From Dysgonomonas sp. 521 (GTDB taxonomy: Bacteria; Bacteroidota; Bacteroidia; Bacteroidales; Dysgonomonadaceae): a stretch of 57,171 bases of DNA. Under the pieces are notes generated by a model. It did no database searches, was not told where the DNA came from, and saw only the letters and a list, made by a program, of their open reading frames with translations. Both the position numbers and the translations under genes were made by a program. The stretch lies in assembly GCF_010501055.1 (NCBI RefSeq), contig NZ_QVMO01000019.1, positions 1-57,171 of the forward strand, written 5' to 3'. Position 1 is the first letter of the stretch; the number at the start of each line of letters is the position of its first letter. Below are positions 27,950 through 36,815 of this stretch, one piece after another.

Positions 27950-29206
27950 TCATTCAGCTTCAACAACACGCACATTGTCAATATGGAATGTAGGTGTACA
28001 AGGTGTTCCTGTAACCCCGCCTCCATTCACAAATAAAGTGATACCTGAGTAGTGCCCCACAGCATTTACTTTGTTCAGGTTAGTACCTTCTATATTATAT
28101 TTAAAGTCTGACATCGGTATGCTCACTGTAATCCAGCCATCGGTTGTAAAAGAACCTGTATCGGCCCAAGGAATCCATAATGCGCGAGGATAATCGCTAT
28201 TTGACACATAAGAATTGTTTGGATTTCCTCCGTTAGAAGTATCCTGCCAATTCATCCAAACATCGTCTGCTCCGGTAAAAATAACCTGCAAAGCAGCTGC
28301 AGACCATACATCAGGGATATTTACTTCAAACTTCAACACATAATCATCCAGATTATTAGAATCAAAGAAATCAGGATCTGTAGTACGGTATGTCCATCGC
28401 TCATATGCGAATTTAGAGTCATCCCATTTGTCATCATCCATTTCGCCGGTAAATATCAGGTATTGACCACAACCTGTCAGACCTCCATCAGTACCGTAAC
28501 CTGAACCTCCATGCCAACCATGATTGTAACCACCATCAGCATATTTTGTATCAAAATCGAGTATAATATTACGGTTATCGCGGAAATAGAAATAACTTTC
28601 ACTTGTCCCATATACAGATGTAACCTTTACCGGGCCGGGTTGAGCGCCCGCAGGTACTTTGACTGCAATGTTATTAATATCATAACTGACAATCTCGCCA
28701 GTGAGACCTCCTTCGAACGTTACAGTCAATGGATTGGCGGCTTCGTGTATAAAGTAGAGCCCTTGTATATAAGCCACATCTCCGTCATCAACATATTCGC
28801 AGGTCATCGTTTTCGCTGTTGGCGCAGGCACAAGTGTTTCGAATGTATAATAGCAAGAATCGTTTTTTGTATACAACTTTATTAAGTCTTCCTTTTCGGC
28901 AGGAATACCTGAAGGGATGGTAACAATAATAGCGTTACCGGTTACATAGTTCGGATTTAGTTTCGCTTTCTGGTCATTAAAATAGACCGCGTTTACCCCT
29001 GATAAATTTTCTCCGATAATCGCTATCTGTGATCCTAAATATCCACCGGTCAACAGAGAGTCGGAAATAGTAGCATCACACGGACGAACATATCTCACAA
29101 CCGGAGTACCTCCGCCTGAACCACCATTATCGTCATCATCCGAGCATGCACTGAATGAGGCCAGAGCCAGTAAAACAACAGCGATATTAAATATATATTT
29201 TTTCAT
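27950..29206 (-). CDS. Surface glycan-binding protein (SGBP-B-like)
   Basis: A 418-aa lipoprotein (FSACSDDDDN, acylated Cys21). The N-terminal half contains two IPT/TIG-like Ig domains (near 38-125 and 127-210). The C-terminal half (~215-418) resembles the xyloglucan-binding-type domain of surface glycan-binding protein B. It has many aromatic residues suited to sugar stacking, such as YNHGWHGGSGYG, WMNWQD and ALWIPWADTG. It follows susD by 20 bp and would hold mannan or mannooligosaccharides for the SusCD importer. Ligand specificity is inferred from context only. Confidence 0.87.
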   Translation of the reverse strand: MKKYIFNIAVVLLALASFSACSDDDDNGGSGGGTPVVRYVRPCDATISDSLLTGGYLGSQIAIIGENLSGVNAVYFNDQKAKLNPNYVTGNAIIVTIPSGIPAEKEDLIKLYTKNDSCYYTFETLVPAPTAKTMTCEYVDDGDVAYIQGLYFIHEAANPLTVTFEGGLTGEIVSYDINNIAVKVPAGAQPGPVKVTSVYGTSESYFYFRDNRNIILDFDTKYADGGYNHGWHGGSGYGTDGGLTGCGQYLIFTGEMDDDKWDDSKFAYERWTYRTTDPDFFDSNNLDDYVLKFEVNIPDVWSAAALQVIFTGADDVWMNWQDTSNGGNPNNSYVSNSDYPRALWIPWADTGSFTTDGWITVSIPMSDFKYNIEGTNLNKVNAVGHYSGITLFVNGGGVTGTPCTPTFHIDNVRVVEAE

Positions 29207-29226
29207 AATCTAATCTAACTTAAAGG

Positions 29227-30921
29227 TTAAAAAGTATAATCAACAGGCTCCTGCATTATGTTCGGAGTTTTTGTAATAGTCTCCGCAGGTACAGGTAATG
29301 TTAGATTACTTTCGGTAATGGTTATAGTAGCTGCATTCGGATTAAGATAATAAATAGAACCTTTACCTGAAGGATCAACGTTAGGATCAAGGGAAGTGAA
29401 TCCTCCATGATATGCATTGCTTGCATTGCGTTCCTGCCAAGTGTATTGACCGTTAGAATAATAATGGCGTTCACGTTTCATATCATTCAGGTACGAAAGT
29501 GCCTTGTTCATATCGCGATAACTCATACGCTTAATATCAAAGAAGTTAATACTTTCCAAAGCAAATTCGATACGGCGTTCCTTTATAAGTTGATCATAAG
29601 TTATGTTTGTTACTTTTGCAGAGAATCCGGCCCGTGCACGTACTCTATTAAATACATCCAACGCTAGCGCATCTGTAGTTGATGTTGCCGAACCGATACA
29701 GGCTTCTACATAACATAAATAAACATCGGCTAAACGAAGCAAATAAATATTATTTCCCGCATCCTGATTAGATGTACCGGCCAATCCGTCACAATCGGCA
29801 TTAGCACCTACTACATATTTGCGTATGTGAGCTAACATTTCATTCGATGTTTCTGTAGATTCATCTTCCGAGAAATTATAATATGTATAGCCTCCACCCG
29901 CTAAATTATCGTAATGATCGCCATTGCGCATAAAAGTATAGTGACGGCGTGCATCATTTGCATCAAAAGATTCCTGCAGGCTCAAGGTCGGTCCTTTACC
30001 TGCTCCCCAGGAAGAACCAAGGGTGATAAGAGCATTACGTGAATGTGCTACATTACGGGAGTTACCATAGCTATATCCATCACTTGTACATTGTAAAGCA
30101 AATAAAGATTCCGGGTTATTATTACCAGCAGGATAAAACATTGTGGACAAATCCTGATAAAGGCTGAATCCGCTATTGTTGATAACCTCTGCGGCATACG
30201 ATTTTGCTTTATTGAAATTATCTCCCGAAGATGCATCACTCAAGTGCGATGCCATTGTCAGGTGAAGTTTTGCCAGCATGCCAATCGCTGTATATTTAGA
30301 GCAACGGCCAGACTGGAATGGAGTAGCAGGAAGATAATCCTTGGCAAACTCCAAGTCCTGACGTATAAATTCGTATACGCTCGCTTGTTTGTGGCGAATC
30401 ACCACATCGGAGCCAATATTATTGTTTGTAACAATAGGCACATCTTTCCAGTATTCTGTCAGGAAATAATAAGCAATACCACGGATACAGCGCGATTCGG
30501 CCAGAGCGCGATTGATCACTTCTTCCGAAACGCCATTTCCCCGGGCAGCATCAGGCATGCCATTGATAATATTATTACAGTATGAAATCACACGGTAAAG
30601 CCCGTTCCATCCCTGAGTAAGAAACGTATTACCATTCTGGAATGTCATATAGTAAAACTGCCCTTCCTGATCGTAGGTATAGTACAGGTCGCCTGCCAGT
30701 TCGTCGCCTGCCATCCACATAAAATTCATATGAAAGTCGGACCAGACGTTAGCAGTATACAAAGATGCCGTATTGGCATTTACAGCCTCTTCTGATGTAT
30801 AATAAGTCTCCACCACTTGTTCATCTTCGGGTATAACTGTAAGAAATTCGTTACAGGATGCTGCTCCGAACAGAACAGATGAAAGACAAATAGCTTTGAT
30901 TATATTTTTTATATTTTTCAT
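29227..30921 (-). CDS. SusD/RagB-family nutrient uptake lipoprotein
   Basis: A 564-aa outer-membrane lipoprotein (acylated Cys23 in GAASCNEFL) of the SusD/RagB family. It forms the lid of the SusC transporter and binds oligosaccharides. The family pattern is present: a conserved N-terminus with TYYTSEEAV, tetratricopeptide-like helices in the middle, and the C-terminal LIKERRIEFALESINFFDIKR stretch (residues about 455-475). The gene starts 15 bp after the susC stop. By context the ligand is beta-mannan oligosaccharide. A homologous SusD is required for import, so this gene should be informative even though susC is frameshifted. Confidence 0.96.
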   Translation of the reverse strand: MKNIKNIIKAICLSSVLFGAASCNEFLTVIPEDEQVVETYYTSEEAVNANTASLYTANVWSDFHMNFMWMAGDELAGDLYYTYDQEGQFYYMTFQNGNTFLTQGWNGLYRVISYCNNIINGMPDAARGNGVSEEVINRALAESRCIRGIAYYFLTEYWKDVPIVTNNNIGSDVVIRHKQASVYEFIRQDLEFAKDYLPATPFQSGRCSKYTAIGMLAKLHLTMASHLSDASSGDNFNKAKSYAAEVINNSGFSLYQDLSTMFYPAGNNNPESLFALQCTSDGYSYGNSRNVAHSRNALITLGSSWGAGKGPTLSLQESFDANDARRHYTFMRNGDHYDNLAGGGYTYYNFSEDESTETSNEMLAHIRKYVVGANADCDGLAGTSNQDAGNNIYLLRLADVYLCYVEACIGSATSTTDALALDVFNRVRARAGFSAKVTNITYDQLIKERRIEFALESINFFDIKRMSYRDMNKALSYLNDMKRERHYYSNGQYTWQERNASNAYHGGFTSLDPNVDPSGKGSIYYLNPNAATITITESNLTLPVPAETITKTPNIMQEPVDYTF

Positions 30922-30936
30922 GTCCTTTTCTTTAAT

Positions 30937-33900
30937 TTAGAAAGTAATATTTGCTCCCAACGTGAAAACACGCGGTGTAGGATAGCGTCCCATATCTACA
31001 TTAGACAATCCGGCCTGTTGATTGTAAGATCCGATTTCAGGGTCCAATCCTGAATATCCGGTAAATGTATATACATTCTGAGCATTGAAGTAAAGCTTAC
31101 AACTCACAATTCCTGTTTTCCGTAGTAAAGTTCTCGGAATATTATATGCTAATGAAATATTCTGTATACGCAAGTAGCTACCATCTTCGATCCAACGGTC
31201 ACTCATACGGTTATTACCATTGATATCGTTTCCACTCCAGCGAGGGATGTTTGCATTCGGATTAATTATATAACAATTGTCTGGATTTGTTACATCATAT
31301 ATATTTCCATCGGAATATCCCAGCTGCGCGCGATTCAGCGCCGAAGTAGCCTGATTGTCCCACTGAGAGTTCAAGCCTTCTGTCTTTACCCTTACATAAT
31401 TTAAAATATCGCCACCAACAGATCCGGTCAGTCCTATGCCAAGTTCCCAATCTTTGTATGTAAATGTATTGGAAAAACCAAATGTAAAGTCAGGATTCGG
31501 GTCCCCTATTACAGTCTGATCATATTCATTGATAACACCATCAGGCACACCGTTTGGCCCACTAATATCTTTAAATTTAACGTCTCCAACCCATGCTCCG
31601 GTAGTACGATGTATTTCTACGCCTTCCGGTTTTGCCGAGTTTCTCAAATCTTCGGCATCTTTATACAATCCGTCTGTAATATATCCATAGAAAACACCTA
31701 CGGGTTGCCCTACAGTAATCATCGATACTGTTTGGAATCCGGCATACCAGTCCAGTTTACCATAAATAGGAGTTCCGCTTGAATCCATTTCTTTTACCTT
31801 GTTGCGGTTCAAGGAGAAAGTCAGGTTTGAATGCCAGTTGAAATCTTTACCTGCAATATTATGTGTGTTCAGTGATATATCTATCCCCTTGTTATCCACC
31901 TTTCCTATATTCATATAAGGAGTCTGGATGTCTGAATAATTGGAACCGCCCAATACGGGAGAGACCGATGGTTGCAACAACAGGTCTTTAGTAGTTTTAT
32001 AATATGCGTCGAAACTTAAATCAACACGTCCGTTAAACAAGCCTACATCAAGTCCGCCATTATATTGAATTGAAGCTTCCCATTTCAGGTTTGGGTTTGC
32101 ATTTTTTGCCATACGGTAAGCTGTTCCGAATAAAGACGGAATAGCAACCATTGTAGAACCATAAAGATAAGTACCGATATTGGAGTTACCAACCTGACCG
32201 TACCCCAGACGAAGTTTAAGGTTGGAAAGCCAATCGTTCGTGTTCTCCATAAATTTCTCATTATTTATACGCCACGCTCCGGCAAATGACGGGAAATATC
32301 CCCAACGATTATTTGCACCGAATTTAGAGGAGGCATCGGCACGCAAAGTTGCTGTCAGTAAATAACGGTCATCATAATTATAGTTAGCGCGTCCGAATAC
32401 AGAAACTGTAGTTTGTTCTCCTTTCCATCCGCTGTTGGATACAAATTCCCCATCGGAACCAATCACATGGATATCATTGGATGATAATTGATTTTTATGG
32501 AATTGAGTACCTTCCCATACAGATTTAGATGCTTCTGTACCAGCCATTACGTTCAGCGTATGCTTATTGAAGCTCTGGTTATAAGTCGCGTAGTTTTTCC
32601 ACAACCAGTATGTACTATGATCTTCACGCTGCATAATCATAATATCGGTATTCTTCAGCTGGCCGTATTCATAACTTGGCTTGAACCCCTTATTTACGTT
32701 GTTGCTGGCATCTAAACTAAATTCAGAGCGTACATTCAGATTTTTAGTTAAATTCAGCTGCCCATAGATACTACCCATTACACGGTCGCGGCGCAGGCTA
32801 TTGATTTGGTCTTTGGTTAAGGCTACCGGATTGTAGATAGACGATCCGTTTACTGTTTCCGGGCCTGCATAATTCCCGTCAAAGTCATAAACAGGAACTG
32901 AAGGGGACATTAATGCCGCCTGCATTACCACACCATTGATACCATCATTATTTACTACAGATTCGTCTGTACGGGAATAAGAAAGGGAAGCTCCTATTTT
33001 CACATACTTATTTACTTCACTGTCGATATTTAATCTACCGGTGAAACGCTCAAAATCGGAAGTAAGTATTATCCCATTTTGTTTTGTATAACCGATAGAA
33101 GCCACATATTGGGTTTTATCAGTACCTCCATTTAAGGAAAGGTTGTGGTTATTCATCCAGGCATCGCCTGTTACAGCATCTTGCCAGTCTGTACCTTTTC
33201 CCAGCAAGGAAGGATCCAGGTATGCCTGATCTACATTAGCCATAAATCCTTCGTTATAGAGTTGTTGCTGGTAAGTACCAAATTGCCGGAGATTCATCAT
33301 ATCCAGCTTGCCAGAACGCGTCTGCAAGGAGATACTGCCATCATACGTATATTATTACGTCCTTTGTTTCCACGCTTCGTAGTAACAATAACAACCCCAT
33401 TGGCTCCGGCCGCACCATAAATAGCAGAAGCAGAGGCGTCTTTCAATACATCTATAGATACAATATCGCTTGGAGCAATAGCAGACAAAGGATTTACCAT
33501 GTTTTGCCCGTTAGATCCTCCCGACCATGAAAATCCGGCAGTTTCCGTACCAATTCCACTCATAGGGATACCATCTATAACATACAATGGTTCGTTACTA
33601 CTTGTCAATGAAGTCGTACCGCGTATACGAATAGATGTGGCAGCTCCGGGAGCACCTGAGTTGGACTGCACCTGAACACCTGCTACCCTACCCTGAAGTA
33701 TCTGGTCTACATTGGTCACAATGGACTCTTTCAGCCTGTCCCCGGAAAGTTTAGACACAGCGCCGGTCAGGTCGCTTTTCTTCATTGTGCCATACCCTAC
33801 AACGACTACTTCTTCCAAAGCAACGTTGTCTTCCTCCAAAGCAACATCAATGTTCTTATCAGATCCTACTTTTACTGATTGCGGAGTCATACCGATAAAA

Positions 33901-34115
33901 GAGAATGTAAGGACATCGCCCTTATTCGCTTTTATTGAATAACTACCATCAATATCAGTCATCACACCAACTTTGGCCTGTGTCTGAACTGTCACACCCG
34001 GCATTGGCGAGCCGTCTTTTGCATCTGTTACCTTCCCCGAGATTTGATAAGCCTGCGCAAAAGCAGCACAAGGCATTATACATACCAGGAGCAATAAATA
34101 AAGGATTTTTCTCAT
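30937..34115 (-). pseudogene. SusC-type TonB-linked outer-membrane transporter, frameshifted
   Basis: Two overlapping frames together make a complete SusC-type transporter. The 5' part (33297-34115, 272 aa) has a signal peptide (AAFAQ), a carboxypeptidase-regulatory-like domain, the TonB box region (EEVVVVGYG) and the plug. The 3' part (30937-33327) is the barrel up to the terminal TLGANITF. At about 33350 one base is missing; restoring it rejoins GRNNI to YDGSISLQTRSG as in other SusC proteins and gives ~1059 aa, a normal length. No slippery heptamer is seen, so programmed shifting is unlikely. It could be a real mutation or an assembly error. An intact product would import mannan oligosaccharides with SusD. 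Confidence 0.9.
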
Positions 34116-34197
34116 AATTTAAGGCTTCGATAATGATTAGTATTATTTTTGGTTTAGATCTTGGATTTATTTTTATTTATAGTTTGTTAGGATATTG

Positions 34198-34229
34198 CAA
34201 ATGTATTTATGATAATAAAATATAACAAA
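34198..34229 (-). promoter_or_regulatory. Predicted promoter of the susC mannan operon
   Basis: On the minus strand the -7 element TACATTTG (34198-34205) fits TAnnTTTG exactly and the -33 TTTG (34226-34229) lies 20 bp upstream. Transcription would start near 34191 and give a ~76-nt leader before susC. Confidence 0.75.
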
Positions 34230-34259
34230 TACTATATTATCCCTTAATAATACTTTTTT
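34225..34259 (-). promoter_or_regulatory. Candidate AraC-type operator, susC promoter
   Basis: On the minus strand this holds AGTATT at two places 21 bp apart, with the proximal copy running into the -33 TTTG. The whole block aligns without gaps to 22595-22629 in the CE7 promoter (28 of 35 identical). The adjacent AraC-family gene is the natural candidate for the binding protein. Confidence 0.65.
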
Positions 34260-34269
34260 ATCAAATAGA

Positions 34270-34308
34270 AATGCGAGTATCCAAGATGACGCTCTTGAAA
34301 CTCGCATT
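34270..34308. terminator. Hairpin between araC-type gene and susC promoter
   Basis: AATGCGAGT (34270-34278) and ACTCGCATT (34300-34308) form a perfect 9-bp stem, with CAAG/CTTG able to pair inside. On the minus strand it could end araC transcription, but no long T-run follows, so the terminator reading is tentative. Confidence 0.45.
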
Positions 34309-34412
34309 AACTATTAAATATTAGTACTATACTATACCATATAAGGTTTTACACCCGCCGCTTATATAATATTTTTTATCTAAACTATTTCGCTATAATA
34401 AGATTTGAAATC

Positions 34413-34445
34413 AAAATAATACCAGTTTTTGCTAAAATAATACCA
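34413..34445 (-). promoter_or_regulatory. Direct repeat AAAATAATACCA x2, possible regulator site
   Basis: The 12-bp word AAAATAATACCA occurs at 34413-34424 and 34434-34445, 21 bp apart. On the minus strand this reads TGGTATTATTTT and contains the same GTATTAT core, with the same spacing, as the promoter blocks. It begins one base after the stop codon of the AraC-type gene and lies ~185 bp upstream of the susC promoter. Confidence 0.6.
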
Positions 34446-35324
34446 CTATACAAAGAATTTAGTTTCCTTATAGTTTTCCCTGAATTCACGAGGCGTGCAT
34501 CCTTTCTTCTTCTTAAAAATACGGTTAAAATTGGAGAGATTATTAAATCCGCAAATCATACTTATTTCAGCAATGCTATGAGTCGTATCCACCAGCATAC
34601 GTGTAGCATGCCCCAAACGGATATCATTCAGCGAATCTATAAAGTTTCGCCCCGTGCGCTGCTTTATAAAACGGCTGAAAGCGACTTCGGTCATTCCTAC
34701 TATATTGGCAACGTCGCTTAACCTGACTTCGTTGCTGTAGTTTGCCAGCATATAGTTGTAGGCGCGCTCTATTCTCCGGCTATCGTAGTTTTGCTCCTGT
34801 TCGTTGAACGACCGGCTGGATAGTTCACGCATAGGCGACATCGACAGGTCGTATAATATACCGAACAATTTTAATACGGAGTGAGCTCCTTCCGGCTCCG
34901 ATGCCAAAGAATATAGTTGTTCTTTTATCTGTGCAATCGTATCGGGCGCGAAAGTGACACCATAGGCGGCTTTCTCGAACATTTCCTTCACCGAACGGAA
35001 CTGATTCCTCTGTAATAATTGCTCATTGAACAAATCGCCATGAAACTGAATGGTTATCTCACTTATTTCATCCGATTTACACTTATGGTCGAGCCAGCCA
35101 TGCTCCAGATTTGAAGCGGCGATCAAGGCCAGTTCCAGGTTATCTATTTCTTCTATACTGTCGCCTACCACCCGCTTAGCACCTGCCCCATTCTCTATGA
35201 AATTCAATTCAAATTCGGCATGCACATGAAGTGGGAATGTGAAGTGCTTTTTTACACGTGAGAATATCATAAAGCAATCTCGTTGAGACAGAGGAGTGAC
35301 TTCTCTCAATATCGAATCTTTCAT
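34446..35324 (-). CDS. AraC-family transcriptional regulator of the mannan locus
   Basis: A 292-aa DNA-binding protein. The N-terminal half is a cupin-like sensing domain (FPLHVHAEFELNFIENG near residue 30). The C-terminal ~100 residues are the double helix-turn-helix of the AraC family, with SDVANIVGMTEVAFSRFIKQRTG as the first helix pair and IAEISMICGFNNLSNFNRIFKKKKGCTPREFRENY as the signature. It lies just upstream of susC on the same strand, and direct repeats with AraC-type spacing occur in both mannan promoters. It is therefore inferred to activate the locus in response to a mannan-derived sugar. Control by an AraC protein rather than a hybrid two-component sensor is less common for such loci. 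Confidence 0.9.
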   Translation of the reverse strand: MKDSILREVTPLSQRDCFMIFSRVKKHFTFPLHVHAEFELNFIENGAGAKRVVGDSIEEIDNLELALIAASNLEHGWLDHKCKSDEISEITIQFHGDLFNEQLLQRNQFRSVKEMFEKAAYGVTFAPDTIAQIKEQLYSLASEPEGAHSVLKLFGILYDLSMSPMRELSSRSFNEQEQNYDSRRIERAYNYMLANYSNEVRLSDVANIVGMTEVAFSRFIKQRTGRNFIDSLNDIRLGHATRMLVDTTHSIAEISMICGFNNLSNFNRIFKKKKGCTPREFRENYKETKFFV

Positions 35325-35474
35325 GTCTTATATTAAAAAGGCTAGAAAATTAAATTATATTTTATTCAAAAGAACACATTGTTTCTCAAAAATCAAATTT
35401 ATTAAGGTATTTATTGTATTTTTTTGCATTTCGCAAAACGACTTTTGGGAAACTTAAGAAATAGGGCTTTTATA

Positions 35475-35696
35475 TTATGGCACCGGATCATACCCATGAC
35501 CTCCCCACGGATTACAGCGGGCTATACGCTTTATTGCCAGCCAAAAGCCTTTAAATGGGCCATATTTTTTAATAGCCTGAACCGCATATTCGGAACAGGT
35601 AGGGGTATACCGGCACGAAGGGGGCAACATGGGAGATATACTATATTTATAAAAATATATGGGCAATAAGAGTATCCACGATAATACTTTTTTCAT
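35475..35696 (-). CDS. yidD: Membrane protein insertion efficiency factor YidD
   Basis: A 73-aa protein of the YidD family, which assists YidC-dependent insertion of inner-membrane proteins. It carries an N-terminal amphipathic/hydrophobic stretch ([18 protein letters not shown]), the cysteine motif [13 protein letters not shown] and the C-terminal [13 protein letters not shown]. Its start overlaps the end of rnpA by 4 bp, the classical rnpA-yidD order. Confidence 0.95.
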   Translation of the reverse strand: MKKVLSWILLLPIYFYKYSISPMLPPSCRYTPTCSEYAVQAIKKYGPFKGFWLAIKRIARCNPWGGHGYDPVP

Positions 35697-36121
35697 CCGG
35701 CTTCAGTTTCTGCTGTTGTTTTTGTTTTCAACGTTGCTATTGCTTTTTGTATCGACTTTTCTATCTCAGCATAGGTAGGCAATTCGCTTTTAAGATAAAG
35801 AAAAGCAATATCCATCTGCTTATTATTTGCTTTCAGCCAATCCAGACAGGATGATTTATTCAACCGGTATGCTTCCCTCACCAGCCGCTTCACCCGGTTA
35901 CGTTTTACTGCACGCTTAAACTTCTTCTTTGATACACTTATTAAGACTGAGGCATACTGGTTCTCTTCAACTGCCTCATCCCTTAACAGGTATACAACCC
36001 GCAAAGGATAAGCGATAAAAGAATCTCCTTTCGCAAAAAGAGACTCTATAGATTTTGTACTACAGAGCTTTTCTTCTTTCGAAAATGTCTTTTTATAGCC
36101 GGTAGAGTATTCTTCTGTCAT
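35693..36121 (-). CDS. rnpA: Ribonuclease P protein component
   Basis: The protein subunit of ribonuclease P, which supports the RNA subunit in maturing the 5' ends of tRNAs. The family signature is visible as [18 protein letters not shown], rich in basic residues, and the N-terminal [18 protein letters not shown] is typical. The frame can be extended 12 codons to a GTG at 36157. The ATG at 36121 was chosen because it gives the usual distance to the KEEKLC motif, and the length becomes 142 aa. Its last codons overlap yidD. The RNA subunit gene was not seen in the window. Confidence 0.92.
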   Translation of the reverse strand: MTEEYSTGYKKTFSKEEKLCSTKSIESLFAKGDSFIAYPLRVVYLLRDEAVEENQYASVLISVSKKKFKRAVKRNRVKRLVREAYRLNKSSCLDWLKANNKQMDIAFLYLKSELPTYAEIEKSIQKAIATLKTKTTAETEAG

Positions 36122-36815
36122 CGGTTTAATATTAGGGTTATCTTGACTTTTAACCACTGAATGAGTTTTAATAAATTATGCGAATCAAGGGTTGCTTTGG
36201 GTTGAAGTATACTATTATAAATCAATCTTCAGTTTTGCAATCAGGGTTCTAAGTCCACGAAGTGGGCTAATATGGATAACTACGGGTAAAACCCGTGGAA
36301 AAAGCGGATAGGGGGAGGCCGTCTCCGTAGGAGGCGAATGGCATTTGTTTTTGCTATTTGCCTCCTACGGAGACATATTCTTCTGCCAGTCCCTGCCACG
36401 GGTTTTGCCCGTGGTTATCCACTTTCAGTCCCTTCGGGACAATAAGTTACTGTGTTTTTTAACCCTTGATTGACATAAATTACAAACAAATATATTTTTA
36501 AAGACAATTATTAATAAAACTCCGAGAAACTCCCATTACTCCGTGGTTAAATAAAAAGCCGAGACCACTTCATTGAAAACAAAGATACATTAAAAAAATT
36601 TCATAACATCTTTCCGGACATAATTGCCCGAAAACGGACGTTCATAATAATCAATAAACAATAGATTACAAACATTTTACACCATTGGCACAAACATTGC
36701 ACATCCCGATATATATAAAGATAAATTTAAAATATTTCATACAAAGCTGTAACCTTTTTTTGATTTGTTACGTCATAAGAATAAACCAAGAAGTATAACA
36801 AATCAACATAAGATT
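36122..36815. other. Intergenic region upstream of rnpA and the receptor gene
   Basis: A ~690-bp gap between divergent genes. It contains a composite repeat at 36179-36474 whose ends read GCGAATCAAGGGTTG and AACCCTTGATTGAC and whose interior is the ~230-bp inverted copy (36219-36446). The remaining AT-rich 340 bp presumably holds the receptor promoter, which I could not place with confidence. Confidence 0.6.
36219..36446 (-). repeat. Structured ~230-bp repeat, copy 2 of an inverted pair
   Basis: This is the reverse complement of 295-523 with scattered substitutions. It sits inside a larger inverted-repeat frame (36179-36474) whose ends belong to the GCGAATCAAGGGTTG family, so one repeat type is nested in another. 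It is non-coding. Confidence 0.85.

Noticed and set aside
33297..33360. Programmed ribosomal frameshifting in susC
   Set aside because: No slippery heptamer or downstream pseudoknot is evident, and one missing base explains the break.
35394..35401. Promoter of the AraC-type gene
   Set aside because: A TAAATTTG -7 match is present on the minus strand, but no TTTG lies at the right distance upstream, and single -7 matches are common in AT-rich DNA.
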